A stretch of DNA of 64,000 nucleotides from Yponomeuta sedellus (Eukaryota; Arthropoda; Insecta; Lepidoptera; Yponomeutidae), in contig OW203721.1 in assembly GCA_934045075.1 (NCBI GenBank), positions 23,322,181-23,386,180 on the forward strand, given 5' to 3'. The notes beneath the pieces are model-generated. The model was not told where the DNA came from, did no database searches, and saw nothing but the letters and a program-made list of their open reading frames with translations. Position 1 is the first letter of the stretch. Every line of letters starts with the position of its first letter. Of this stretch, positions 41,458-52,609 are shown piece by piece. A program made the translations under genes and the position numbers.

Positions 41458-41526
41458 GAACAACTAGTTTGACTTGTAACGTTCATTAAGCCGCAGTTTC
41501 TGCGCTACTTTGTATCAAACCTTTTC

Positions 41527-41713
41527 GATAGCAACCCTTGTATGTCCCCACTGCTGGGGCACAGGTCTTTTCCTGCACCGCAGAAAGGTCAGGCCATACT
41601 CCACCACGGGGGGAAAGTCCGAGTAGGTGGAGGATTGTAAGATAGTGGCGGGCCTTAAGATAAGATAAGATAAGATGTACTGTCCTTACTGTCAGAAGTT
41701 GTCAAGCCGCCCT
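41527..41713 (-). mobile_element. 5S-SINE copy 16, with a 26-bp insertion
   Basis: 3' half on the minus strand. A (AAGAT)n-containing insertion at 41658-41683 is flanked by CCTTA on both sides. The (TTATC)n tail of LINE family J (47538) has the same unit, so this looks like a minimal LINE tail insertion. Confidence 0.85.
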
Positions 41714-42285
41714 TTCTTCCAAAACCTTTTCATTTTATTTCAATTCAGATCGAGTCTGACGGTGTATTCCCAGCTATAGGTGACATAGGATAGGTGCGAG
41801 CCCACCGGTAAGTCCACAGGTCGAGACTGCCGGCGTTATCCCAGCAGAGCTATAGGTCACAGTCTCAGCGCGTGACAATCGGGCGGAATTCGCCGGGAGC
41901 CGCGGCTAGCGAGGCACCGGTTGCACTTGAGGCCTGACGGGTCAAACATTCTAAACGGTGACGCAATGGCGCGCGCTTAATGTAAGCTATCTAGAGCTCT
42001 AGTGTGGAGAGCAGACCCGCTTCTTGGTTCGGCCGGCGGCGTTCACGGGTTAGTTAACCTGTATTTTCGAATATAACTAAGTATAGAATCTATTATGTCC
42101 TCTATTGTATTTATGTGGTCTATTAGGTCCCCACTGCATGGTTTAGACATCTTATGCCATGCTTGACCACGAGGCGAGCCCGCTCAGTTTTAGTGGCACG
42201 TAAAACGTGAATAAATTATTTCTCTCTCTCTATAAAAACATCAGAAGCTCTGGTTTTCTTCCGATGATTTCCTTTGGCGTTAACG
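41714..42285. other. Unassigned; GC-richer 41780-42060
   Basis: 'agctatagg' with flanking 'tgacata' and 'tcacagt' occurs twice (41773 and 41849). No gene is recognised. Confidence 0.4.
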
Positions 42286-42425
42286 GTGACAGTTGGCACC
42301 GGCCTCACATTCGGGAGGTCGTGCGTTTGAATCCCGGCATGTCCCAATCAATGACTTTCTTTTTTAGGTTACTTACATTAGTGAATTCGTAGTAGCAATA
42401 CTACACGCTTACCGCGCTACCTACA
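42286..42425 (+). mobile_element. tS-E SINE, head and short body
   Basis: A-box degenerate, B-box 'cgtttgaatcccggcatgtc', then 'gtagtagcaatactacacgc'. Confidence 0.65.
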
Positions 42426-42587
42426 ATTGCCTAACTATGATAAGTGCGAAACTCTTAAGTCAAACTAACATTTCCGTAACTATCCAGGTTATTCGTACGT
42501 AAATAATCTAGAAATTAACTACTAACAACTTAGGTATGTGGGAAGCCCTGCCACAGTTATGTAAGATTTTTCGATAAGATCTAAAAC

Positions 42588-42800
42588 TGCCTGTTAGGTC
42601 TAGAGGTTCCACCTCTGATTACTATGTCCGAGGTCGTTGGATCGATTCCCACTGGTCGCCAGCGTATGTATGTAGAAAAGGCATCAGTCAGGGTGTATCT
42701 CCATGTTTGTGATGTTCCTGTCTGGTTACCATAGCACAGAGTACCTTAATTTGGGAGATTTTGACCAAGACCAAGATTTTGATTTTGCTGTGTGAAAGTT
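42588..42800 (+). mobile_element. tS-F SINE, reference copy
   Basis: Head 'tgcctgttaggtctagaggt', B-box 'ggatcgattccc', body 'gggtgtatctccatgtttgt', 'gttcctgtctggttaccata', 'taatttgggagattttgacc' and 3' 'gctgtgtgaaagttatta'. Confidence 0.8.
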
Positions 42801-42994
42801 ATTATTTATTAACTATTATCATAGAACATTGACTTCAACATTGAACGTTCTAATTCCAACATTGGGCGGTATGTAAGGTACATACAGTAATTAGCACTTA
42901 TAAGGCATTACAAATAGGTACACGAGACGTGCCAGTTTGTTCCGTCAACAGCACATTGACCCTCAAAATTGGTAATTCTGAGTGTGATAAATCT

Positions 42995-43186
42995 TCTATA
43001 ATATAAAAATGAATCGCTGAATATGTTGGTAAGCGCAAATCAGCGCAATCAGAATTCAGCTGAACCTCTTGGTTTAGCTGAATTCTTATTTTAGAATATT
43101 CCTTGAAGTACGAGCATGGTTCTTACGGAGAGAAAAAATTAAAGAATCGACTGTTAGGTGGTACGAAGTTCGCTGAGTCAGCTAGT
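42995..43186 (+). mobile_element. Helitron-like short element with inner hairpin
   Basis: Same ends as the copy at 4591. The middle has been replaced around 43049-43085 by a 15-bp inverted repeat ('gaattcagctgaacc' with 'ggtttagctgaattc'). Confidence 0.75.
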
Positions 43187-43262
43187 AATATAATAAAAAT
43201 ATAAATAAATATGCATTATTGTGGACACTGTTTCCTACGAGCCAAAAAATAAAACTCCAACC

Positions 43263-43600
43263 GATGTGATTTTGGACCAACTTTGCCTGAGACAATCCGC
43301 CAAAGAACTAAGGTGACTGATACATCCTACAAGAAAAGCAAGCTAGTGGCAGTGGGCTGGGCATGCCGAAGAACCGATGGTCGATGGCGTGCAAAGGTCT
43401 CGAGTGGAGACCACGAACTGGCAAACGCAGAGGACGCCCACCAGCTCGCTGGACCGACGATCTAAGGCGGATTGCAAGCAATGGCTGGATGAGGAAGGTG
43501 GAGGACAGAAGGAAGAGGCGTGCCTTAGGGAAGGCCTGGGTCCAGAAGTGGACGAGTACGGGTTGATGGATTGGACCTTGTCTGCCGCAAGATCCGAACG
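43263..43600 (+). pseudogene. RTE-type LINE C-terminal pseudogene
   Basis: The frame is broken by shifts but gives GRWRAKV, then GLEWRPRTGKRRGRPPARWT, then GWMRKVEDRRKRRALG and WVQKWTSTG before the stop (43566). The upstream part resembles 'RQRTKVTDxxxxxxKLxxxWAGHxxRRTDGRW'. Separate subfamily from 31956. Confidence 0.8.
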
Positions 43601-43707
43601 TAACAAAAAATATTACTTACATTGTTATTGTCTTAAGACTACACCTCTGTTACCGGTAGTTATTCCGCTTAAATCAATATCGCAGCATTCCTATCTACAC
43701 TAATCTA

Positions 43708-43927
43708 CAGTCTGTTAGCTTCTAGAATATAACTCGGCTACTATCGGATAGAATCAGATATATTCGTGTTGTAGAAATATCGAAACTAATATGATTTTAC
43801 ATAACTTTTCAAAACAGTAAAGAAAAGTTTTATAAAGAGAAGGAAGTAGTATTACATTCGTGTGCTTTCGGCGAAAAACCGAAGCCTACTCTGGAGCCCG
43901 AGGTATATTCTAAAAGCTAACAGACTG
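43708..43927. mobile_element. TA-flanked MITE (220 bp), best copy
   Basis: The inverted ends 'cagtctgttagcttctagaa' and 'attctaaaagctaacagact' match over 30 bp or more. TA stands outside both ends (43706, 43928). The subterminal 'ctcggctactatcgga' and the small hairpin 'gctttcggcgaaaaaccgaa' are shared with 11053 and 26979. Confidence 0.88.
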
Positions 43928-43954
43928 TACATCTACATCGAAATCTGTACTATC

Positions 43955-44388
43955 TGCACTAATATTATAAAGAGGAAAAGTTTGTAATTTTATAAACATG
44001 TATATGTTTGTAGGGCGTAATAACTCGAAACTACTCTACTGATTTCAAAAATTCTTTCACCAGTATTTAGGATGACTGTCAGGGTGGACAAAGGCTAGAG
44101 ACTAATTCATTCACCACATGGGCACGGCTAGTCTACATCTACACTGATATTATAAAGAGGAAAGCTTATACTTTATTGCACACATCAATATATACAGAAA
44201 GCACAATATTATAAAATAAAAAGTGGGTTTGTCTGTAGGGGGCTCAATGATCTGAGGTGGTAATCTCCGAAAGTACCTACTCAACCGATTTCAAAACTTC
44301 TTTCACCAGTATTTAGGATGGACCTTCAAGGTGGACATAGATTAATCTGTTCACTACGCGAACTTAGTCGCAGGCAGCGCTAGTCGTC
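43955..44388 (+). mobile_element. Dispersed repeat X, two copies in tandem
   Basis: Two units (43955-44128 and 44136-44388) begin 'ctaatattataaagaggaaa' or 'ctgatattataaagaggaaa', share 'ttctttcaccagtatttagg' and end 'cacggctagt' or 'cagcgctagt'. The second holds a short insertion with 'actttattgcacac'. The CTAGT ends suggest a Helitron-type element; not proven. Confidence 0.6.
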
Positions 44389-44395
44389 TATTAAG

Positions 44396-44690
44396 AGATA
44401 TATAAATCTTGTATGAAAATTGTTACTGCGGGGTAGTTTTGAAGCACATATAGGATAGCGTAGAGCCATACTTTTTGAGTGAACTAAGGAGAATTCTTTC
44501 GCCAGAAGCGGGACATAGTAAAAAACGTATGTAATCAGAAGTTTTTAAATATCGATCTTTGTATTTCACTTTTAAATTACGTTTTCATGATAATAGGTAG
44601 TAAAAAAGAGCGTTGAAAATGTATTTGAATGAAAATTGATATTTCAAATCAGATTTACTCTGTCGTTAGGTAGACGAGTTTTCTTTGTCT
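44396..44690. other. Unassigned
   Basis: No recognised gene or repeat. Confidence 0.4.
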
Positions 44691-44699
44691 TCTGAATAA

Positions 44700-45440
44700 A
44701 GGAAATCGACCTATCCCAAGCGGCACAGAGGCTGTCCCGCTGTCCCACTGAACCGGACATCCCGCCCGACACATAAAAATCGTGACGTCTCTTAAAAATC
44801 GGGACGTCCGACAACGCCGCTTTGTAGCCATTGGTGGAAGTCTCAAATACGAGTATTTCCCGCTGTCCCGCTGACCAGGACATCCCGCCCGACACATAAA
44901 AATCGGGACGTCTGACAATCCCGCTTTGTAGCCAATGGTGGAAGTCTCAAATTCGAGTGTTTCCCGCTGTCCCGCTGACCCGGACATCCCGCCCGACACA
45001 TAAAAATCGGGACGTCTCTCAAAAATCGGGACGTCTGACCACCCCGCTTTGTAGCGATTGGTGGAAGTCTCAAATACGAGTATTTCCCGCTGTCCCGGGA
45101 CATCCCCCACATAAAAATCGGGACGTATCTCAAAAATCGGGACGCCTGACAACGCCGCTTTGTAGCCATTGGTGGAAGTCTCAAATACGAGTATTTCCCG
45201 CTGTCCCGCTGACCCGGGACATCCCCCACATAAAAATCGGGACGTCTCTCAAAAATCGGGACGCCTGACAGCGCCGCTTTGTGGCCATTGGTGGAAGTCT
45301 CAAATACGAGTATTTCCCGCTGTCCCGCTGACCCGGGACATCCCCCACATAAAAATCGGGACGTCTCTCAAAAATCGGGACGCCTGACAGCGCCGCTTTG
45401 TAGCCATTGATGGAAGTCTCAAATACCAGTATTTCCTGCC
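44700..45440. repeat. Minisatellite, 111-119 bp unit, six to seven copies
   Basis: Anchored on 'tttgtagccattggtgg', the units start at about 44821, 44935, 45048, 45159, 45278 and 45397, giving periods of 114, 113, 111, 119 and 119. Each unit contains 'agtatttcccgctgtcccgc' and a doubled 'aaaaatcgggacg' motif. Open frames of up to 165 codons occur on both strands because the unit lacks stops. Unit lengths are not all multiples of three, so the frame is not preserved and coding is unlikely. Confidence 0.92.
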
Positions 45441-45632
45441 CGTTTCGATCGTCAAAAGATCCATTAGCCGACTCGGTCGACACGGATTAAACGCAAACGA
45501 TTTTCGAGTACAACCTAGCTTTGGAATGCGTTGAGATTAAAATGTCAAACGTGCTCGTGGCTAGAACTACCTCGAGTTCCAAACACACAAAGAGAGACGG
45601 ATACCAATAAACTGGCCAGCAAAACTAAGTAT

Positions 45633-45986
45633 TGATATCAACCCTTGTATGTCCCCACTGCTGGGGGAAGGGTCTCTTCTTGCATCGCAGGAAGGTTAGG
45701 CCACCATGGGGGCCAAGTTCGGGTTGGTGGAGGAGTGTAAGACAGTGGCGGGCCACTGTCAGAATTTATCGAGCCGCCCATAAGGCCTCTGACATGGCTT
45801 AACGACCGCCATTACATGACAGCCGGCACTAATGGCTTAGCGTGAGTTGCGATGCACGGAAGCGCTCGGAACGCTACTAGCAGTAGTCATGAGACGGTCA
45901 CCCATCCTGCACCTGACTGCGCCTGTTGTTGCTTAACTCAAGTGATAGATTCCAATCACTCGGTTGGACTAGGCCACGAGCGCTTT
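45633..45986 (-). mobile_element. 5S-SINE copy 17, full length
   Basis: Complete minus-strand copy. The head reads 'tggcctagtccaaccgagtg' on its own strand. Confidence 0.9.
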
Positions 45987-46299
45987 TTCACAAGATATAC
46001 TTTCGACATAAAAATGACTCGAAAAAGTGTTTAGCTTTGTGTATAAAATGCCCAAAGCGGGTAAAATTTTCCCTTCTTTTATGACATGGCGGGAGAAAAA
46101 ACAATTTTTTGGGTAGTTTATTATAAAAAAAAATTAAAATTGTAGTACTGTGTTTTGCAGGTCAGTGTAGTTTTGTGGCCGACTGTCGCAAAAGTTATTC
46201 GGTATGTCGATTAAATTATAACTAGCGCTTATAACCGTAAGCGTGAGAAAATCTCGTAGTAGATAGATGATGAGGTAATAGACAAGTATTTTTTGTATT

Positions 46300-46580
46300 G
46301 TTTTTATGTGCCCTGTATAGGTTTCACTGCAGGGTGCAGGCCTTCTCTCAGAGAGAGATTATGTAATTACCACGCGAGCCCACCGCGGATTGGCAATCTG
46401 AAAGGCCAATGGGGACACCTCGTTATCAACCCTTGTATGTCCCCACTTCTGGGGCACGGGTCTCTTCCTGCATCGCAAGAAGGTTAGGCCATACTCACCA
46501 CGGGGGCCAAGTCCGGGTTGCTACCCTCAGGGGGTAGACCCCTCACACACTCAGGATTCCTCACGATGTTTCCTTTTAAG
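46300..46580 (-). mobile_element. tS-E SINE split by a 5S-SINE fragment
   Basis: 3' part 'tttcactgcagggtgcaggc', 'cttctctcagagagagatta' to about 46421, then 5S-SINE copy 18, then the body 'cactcaggattcctcacgat'. Confidence 0.75.
46422..46520 (-). mobile_element. 5S-SINE copy 18, 3' end
   Basis: About 100 bp of minus-strand 3' end ('gttatcaacccttgtatgtc' to 'gccaagtccgggttg'), 5'-truncated. Confidence 0.85.
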
Positions 46581-47092
46581 TGAATTGAAAGTTTATTTTT
46601 TAATACAGTTGCTCAAAAAGTGGCGTTTTGCAGGGACGTATAGCGTGCGGGATGTGGGCTATTACACACTCGTGCTTTTTTTTTACCTTTCCCGCTCTTT
46701 CCCAACTGTCAAAATAATGTCTATTAAAAAAAAAAACCAACCATGAAGTTTTTACTAAAAAAATTCATAGAAGTTTTTATGATTCATGCAAATACTTATA
46801 TTTCTAAAAAGAAGCTACTAATTTGTTTCAATATCTGATTTAATGATTTGATTGAATGAGTTAGGTTAGGTTTGATTTCATTTCATTAAATTTCATTTTC
46901 ATTTCATATCAATAAAATAAAATCTACTGAAGACTTGGCGGTATGGGCATAGTTCCCTTTGCCTACCAGAATGGGTGAAGAAAAAAAAATATCTGCTTAT
47001 ATTCTTTTACCGTTGGCGCCATTTTCCAAATATTTTTTCTTTATTAAATTGCTTATTTTTTTCGCAACTGTATTAAAAATAGTCGTTCAGTA
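46581..47092. other. Unassigned AT-rich sequence
   Basis: No gene. Homopolymers at 46725-46740 and 46980-46990. Confidence 0.45.
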
Positions 47093-47226
47093 CACGTGCG
47101 GAACCGTCATTGCAACTTGTTCCGACTGTCAACCCTGTCAAGCCGAGGCGCAACCCTTCGGCTGCGCCTCGGCTCGGGTCGACATTTGTCGGAACTCTTT
47201 GCAATGACAGCCTTTCCGCACTTGTA
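47093..47226. mobile_element. Foldback element with GC-rich core hairpin
   Basis: Outer arms: 'gtgcggaaccgtcattgcaa' at 47096 pairs imperfectly with 'ttgcaatgacagcctttccg' at 47199. The core is perfect: GCCGAGGCGCA (47142-47152) with TGCGCCTCGGC (47163-47173). Non-coding. Confidence 0.8.
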
Positions 47227-47269
47227 ATGAAATATACTAGAATTAAATACTTTATTGCACAAAAAACAT

Positions 47270-47395
47270 CTTCTTCTTCTGGCTATATTATGTAGTCGAC
47301 TGCTGGACATAGCCCTCCCCTAATGAGCGCCATAGCGCCCTGTCTTCAGCTTGCCGCATCCAGCATCTGCCGGCAGTTTTTCGCAGATCGAAAAA
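47270..47395 (-). mobile_element. RTE-type LINE 3' end, inverse
   Basis: (GAA)n tail, 'gccctcccctaatgagcgcc' and 'agcttgccgcatccagcatc' read as the terminal ORF plus tail of the 31956 family. The 'ctttattgcacaaaaaaca' just before it looks like a separate short LINE tail. Confidence 0.7.
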
Positions 47396-47556
47396 ACATG
47401 GTTTCATACAAAGGGGTATTACTCTCCATCGTAGGTTGTCTGGAAGAAATTGCTCTAAGCAATAAGGCCGCCAATTGTACTGTATCTTTGTAATTATTTT
47501 TTGTTTGTATTTTCCTGGTGTACAATAAAGAATATTCTTATCTTATCTTATCTTAT
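47396..47556 (+). mobile_element. LINE family J 3' end with (TTATC)n tail
   Basis: Best 3' end: 'aggttgtctggaagaaattg', 'caataaggccgccaattgta', AATAAA ('gtacaataaagaatattc') and (TTATC)n. Confidence 0.7.
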
Positions 47557-47581
47557 GTTGTACCAATCCACAATTGAGTTA

Positions 47582-47634
47582 TATTTACTTATAAGTATCT
47601 TGCATTGGACAGTGCAGATACTTGTAAGTAAATA
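47582..47634. repeat. 19-bp-arm hairpin
   Basis: 'tatttacttataagtatct' (47582-47600) pairs with 47616-47634 with one mismatch. A related 'acttataagta' palindrome cluster is at 47769-47808. Confidence 0.85.
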
Positions 47635-47993
47635 AAACTATGCTTGGACAGCGCAACATACTTGTTATTATTATTATTACATTCTTTATTGTAACAGTAA
47701 AGATTGTAAAATTCACGGGCCTAATACTGAATAGTATTTTATTCTAGCCAACTAACAGGTAACGCGATACTTATAAGTACATAAGTATGTACTTATAGTA
47801 CTTATAACGGGGAGTATCATAAATTATATTCTAGTCGATAAATAAAAAGAATGACTTACATCAACACATAATCAATTATACATTAGCAAAAGGGAAACAT
47901 ATTTATTGTAGAATGTTCTTTTTTTGCACGCGTTCCTATTTTTCTTTTACTTCCTGCGGTGGACTGGTAGAAAACCCTTGAGACATTATGTCC

Positions 47994-48065
47994 ACCGCAT
48001 TGTACATTTATTTAAGCCCAATAAAAGTAACCGCATTGTAAATTTATTTAAGCCCAATAAAAGTA
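47994..48065. repeat. 36-bp tandem duplication
   Basis: Two units starting 'accgcattgta', differing at one base, just upstream of a LINE J end. Confidence 0.92.
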
Positions 48066-48072
48066 TTAATAA

Positions 48073-48185
48073 ATAAAAATAGGTTTGCTGGAAGAAATGT
48101 ATTTCAGAGATAAGCCCGCCTTTGTACATGTTAGTTCTTATGTAATATCCTGTTAAATGGTTCATGTGCAATAAATTATAATAAT
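48073..48185 (+). mobile_element. LINE family J 3' end, diverged
   Basis: Carries 'ggtttgctggaagaaatgta', 'gataagcccgcctttgtaca', then 'gtgcaataaattata' and an (ATA)n tail. Confidence 0.55.
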
Positions 48186-49116
48186 AATAAAAATAAAATA
48201 AGTGCAACATATGGGTAACATCAAAATTGTAACGAAAGTGAACATAAGCCCTTTGTATTCCGAATTCGCTACAACATTCACATTTCAATGTAAGAAATAT
48301 TTCAGTTATAATTATAGTATGTCTCAGCAAATTGGCGTGCCTTTTAGCATACCAAACTTTACAGCTTACAGATTTTACTGTATTGCAGTCCATTTATAAT
48401 CACAGTTATTCTGATCTAATTTGGTATAAATTCGATCTCCGGTACTTTTCACCTCGAATTTAAAAGTGTTCTTTCACCAGTTATCTCTTAACCCGACACT
48501 TAACCTACAGTTAACGTTTGCAGTTTCACAACCGCCTGAGCTCTTGGTATCTGCAGTGTGTAACTTTGAGACTAGCGGCTCGGCTAAGAAGCCTTTTAAA
48601 AGGTGAATCAAGTGTTCGGAAGGCACAGTCACTTTGCCCAAGAAATTTGGTGCATCAGACACGATTGTACCAAGCAAATAATTCTTCGAAAGTGAAAATA
48701 ATACAAATTTTATTTGGAAGCCATCACGATACAAAGTGGTTCAAATCCATAAATCTGCGCCGTCAGACTCTATCATACAAGTTTTGGTAGATAGCCTGTT
48801 GATATATACTTATGTTAATTTAAATTGCATTGCGTATGCGCATGTCAATTTAAGAAAATTGCATTAGAACCAAATAAACGCCAAATTGAATCAAGGGTTC
48901 ATGTCAAAAAAAGGTTCATATTTCATAATACTATGAAATGAACGAATGAAAGAAAAGAAAAAGAAAAGGATTGCAATTCAAAATACTTGTGATAATTTGC
49001 GGTTTCATTGATACCAATTATTGTTTTACGGGAATAAGCAATAGAATTCAAATGTTAAAACCACCGCAGTCACTTTGTACTTACGCAATGCGATCTCCTT
49101 CTTGCACCTATTTAAT
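48186..49116. other. Unassigned intergenic sequence
   Basis: Short open frames on both strands at 48202-48790, without recognisable motifs. Confidence 0.4.
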
Positions 49117-49224
49117 TTTTACAGGTTATCATCATCCACTGTAGGACATAGGCCTCCCCTATGGGTTGCCAAGCTTTCCAGTCTTGTATCGTCCGCATCC
49201 AGCGACTCCCCGCCACCGTAACCA
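49117..49224 (-). mobile_element. RTE-like LINE 3' end, inverse
   Basis: Minus strand: the 'aagcttggcaacccatag' region to 'ggcctatgtcctacagtgga' with (GAT)n. Similar to the end at 5000-5090. Confidence 0.55.
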
Positions 49225-49400
49225 GGGCCATTATTACGTAAGTGTCCACTGAGTTGCGTGACGTTGATTTTTACCTTTTTTAAGCTACCCCGGCTGTCAA
49301 ATGCATAAATTTTTTGACACTTAGGAGTCGTCTAAATGCTTCACTCGATAGAGTGAAATGCGTCGTCAGACTATCTGCTGGAGGCCTGCTCAAGCTGCGT
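49225..49400 (+). repeat. Dispersed repeat T, copy 2
   Basis: Matches 12641-12830. The short frame starts MTLRSRLNASLDRV here too. Confidence 0.6.
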
Positions 49401-49532
49401 CGTCCGGTCCGCGGTCGCCAGGTCAAAACTTTTCGCCTCAACAGCTATGCTAAACAGCCTTACACGATATTCCAATTGCTAATAATGCGATCGCTTAGGC
49501 TACGAAATAATGTCAAATAACAGCCATTGACG

Positions 49533-49898
49533 AAGCGTTCGTGACCTAGTGGAACCGAGTGATTTAGAATCAATCACCTGGGTTAGGGCGCCTGCAAGAG
49601 CAGGCGTGATCAAGTGCTGGATGGGTGACCATCCCGTGGCTACCGTTAGAGGAAATTTTTTTCGAGCGCTTCGCAAGGCTTGTTAAGCCGTTGGTGCCGG
49701 CTGTCGTGTAATGGCAGTCGTTAAGCCATGTCAGACGCCTTAAGGGCGGCTTGATAACTTCTTCCAGTAAGACCCGCCACTGTCTTACAGCCCTAGACCA
49801 ACCCGAACTTCGCCTCCATGGTGTAGTATGGCCAAACCTTCCTACGATGCAGGAAGAGACCCGTTCCCCAGCAGTGGCGACACACAAAGTGTTGATAA
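49533..49898 (+). mobile_element. 5S-SINE copy 19, full length
   Basis: The head has 'gtgatcaagtgctggatggg' and 'gtgaccatcccgtggctacc', the clearest match to the 5S C-box region. Tail 'agtgttgataatcgtcatca'. Confidence 0.9.
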
Positions 49899-50637
49899 TC
49901 GTCATCATGGACTGCCTTTGGTACGCTATTGCTCTTCCATTGAACGACTATGCCTTAAATATATCCCAGGCCGTGTCCGTATATCAGGCCGATTGATGCT
50001 TCCAGTTTAGTGCTTTATATTTACTAAGTAGGTACGAGTACAGATGCGTAATAAAATATTACTACAAAAATTCCAGCTAATGCGGCACGCAAAAATAATG
50101 AAATCCATTTTTTTCATTTGTATTTTCTTTAGGGTTTAGTTTGCAAGATATAAGGTCTGTAACCAAATCCCCAAGACATCCAAACATCCTTTATCCTACA
50201 ATGGGCGTCTTATGGCTAACCATGTCGATATTCCAAAAAATCGAGGTCCATCTAATTCTGCATCCATTAGATGACAGAGGTAAGCAAACAATAAAGATGA
50301 CTTGTCAATATAAAAGAACTTCTAGGAAAAGTCGATAGCGTATCAATCTTTACATATAGGTATACACTCTAATCAGTACGTACGGCGTCTTTGCGACAAA
50401 AATTAAAAGGTTGGCCTGCTGCTATCTCCATACTAAAGTCACCGCAGGTGTTATCTATGACTATGCAATAGAATAATAACATATGGGATTAGTGAATTAA
50501 GCGTTTTACGCCTCACAGAACTATTAAGAAACAATATTATTTTCGGCCATTTATGCCTCCCAAAAGCATGCTCCCGATTCCGTTTCGGTAGCTTCGGGTC
50601 TACGATTTTCCGAATTAAAAACTTGATTCGGAATTAC
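49899..50637. other. Unassigned intergenic sequence
   Basis: No recognised gene or repeat. Confidence 0.45.
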
Positions 50638-50790
50638 TTATGTAACCTATAAACGTCCCACTGCAGGGCACAGGCTTTCTCTCAGATATAGAGTACGGGC
50701 TTAATGGCCACGGCCGAGGTATTTGAACACCTCAGACATTCAGGTTTCCTCACGAGGTTTTCCTTCACGGTCAGCAATAATGTATTATTG
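50638..50790 (-). mobile_element. tS-E SINE, 3' half
   Basis: Carries 'aaacgtcccactgcagggca', 'ctcagacattcaggtttcct' and 'ttttccttcacggtcagc'. Confidence 0.8.
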
Positions 50791-51602
50791 TTCATTATTA
50801 GGTAAACATGGTCGGCAGTGTTGCAGTTAAAACATATGGGTGCAATCCCATTATTTGGTACAAACAGACCTTTAGGTGCATTTTAAATAATAATATAACT
50901 TGTCGAAAAATTAACAAAGACTTCTCTACGTATCGAAAACATTGGTGGTTTTCCATCAACTAAACTCTCTGCAGTCACTCATAGGCCTCAGCCTCCAACT
51001 ATGCGAGATCCTAGACTAGAAGGAATCCGGTGATCTCACCAGTTTAACCCTACTATATCTCCGCTACGGCAGAGGTCTGAATGGCCCGATCGGCGTGTTT
51101 ATCGGGCGCATTAACCTGTCGCTGTGCGGTCCGCTTGACCAACATTCGGACGACGTCGGCAAACAGAACACAGACGTACGAGACGGTAGAAGAGATTTCT
51201 GTCATCAGCATAGGTACCTGCTGTATGGCGGCACAAATGTCAGAATTTGAGGATGAATGAATTGATGATGAATTGAAATGAACTGGAAAGTCACAGCCTT
51301 CTTTATTTAAAATACGCGACTCGTGTCATACCTATGCCAAAATGCTAATAAAGATGTATTATTTTTCAATGATTCGCGATCCAGTGCTAAATAAATACAA
51401 ATCGCGCGCCTTATCCGGACCTGTCCGTAGACATAGTGAGTGTTGAGTGCTGACAACGCTGCAAAAAACTGAAAGTGACTTGAGGGTAGACCATCTACCC
51501 TAACTTTTAAATTAAGATTACGAAGAGAAGGGAATTAAGGTAATTACGTTTCAAAAACAAAGACCAAACCAAACACATCTGGTTTTTTTACAGTATGATA
51601 TG
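50791..51602. other. Unassigned intergenic sequence
   Basis: No recognised gene or repeat. Confidence 0.45.
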
Positions 51603-51962
51603 GATATCAACCCTTGTATGTCCCCACTGCTAGGTACGGGTCTCTTCCTGCATCGCAGGAAGGTTAGGCTATGCTCTACCACGGGGGCCAAGCCCGGGTT
51701 GGTGGAGGATTGTAAGACAGTGGCGGGCCTTATTGTGAGAAGTTATCAAGCCGCCCATAAGGCCTCTGACGTGGCTTAACGACTGTTATTACGTGACAGC
51801 CGGCACAAACGGCTCGGAAAAATGCCAATGCCGGTACTCACGGGACTCACAAAATGCCGGTAGTCACGGGACGGTACCCCCATCCTACACTTGACCGCGC
51901 CTGTTGTTGCTTAACTCGAGTGATTGTTGCCAATCACTTGATTCGACTAGGCCACAAGCGCT
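51603..51962 (-). mobile_element. 5S-SINE copy 20, with internal duplication
   Basis: Full-length minus-strand copy. A block containing 'aaaatgcc', 'ggtactcacggga' is duplicated in diverged form at 51820-51875. Confidence 0.88.
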
Positions 51963-52609
51963 ATAGAATATATAAATACGATCTGTATTTGACAATAACT
52001 GTAAAATTAATTCCAATGATATGACCCCGGCAAATTAAATAAGCATCTCTCGCGAAGAAGATCGAATCGCCAGAGGCGTCTAGGTAAGATGCACTTGTTA
52101 TACCATTACAATGCGATTGGTTACGTCATAAATATATTACCAATATGGTCGGTGAAACAACCAATACCGTATTAACATGACGCTATGGAACAACTACCTA
52201 TTTTTGGATTCCGAAACTTTTAGATTTACCATGTTGACTGATTTGAATCAGTCTCGAGATAGGGGGTAAATCCCAAAGCTGCGCCAGAAAGATACATTCT
52301 ACAGTTTTACTGCGAATTTAAAATATCAATTTGCCACCTCTGCAAGTTACATAGCTCTATATCGCCAATCACTTTCGTCGGCGCGGGCGCAGGTGGGCCC
52401 CGCCCCTCGACCCCTTCCCCCTCTTCATGCTAACGGTGCGTTTTGTTAAGATAAGTTAGCACTTACATTGTAATTCTTCGTGTGTAGTAACCGAAGTTAG
52501 ATTCAATATCGCTCTTCAAACTTTGATATGTCCTTGGTATGCGCAGTTACTTCATGCATTTATTGCATGAATGGGTACTATCGGGACCAATGGATGAGTT
52601 AGTAATGGC
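51963..52609. other. Unassigned; GC-rich patch 52370-52440
   Basis: The patch contains C-rich runs ('cgcccctcgaccccttcccc'). No promoter or gene is identified. Confidence 0.4.

Noticed and set aside
40976..41463. Several open frames of 60-141 codons with YIYI repeats
   Set aside because: Translations of TA tracts and inverted SINE tails.
44655..45152. 165-codon open frame, the longest in the window
   Set aside because: It lies within the 111-119 bp minisatellite, overlaps open frames in other registers and strands, and unit lengths shift its frame.
44700..45440. Possible CRISPR-like array
   Set aside because: Units are long and contiguous without unique spacers, and the window is eukaryotic in character.
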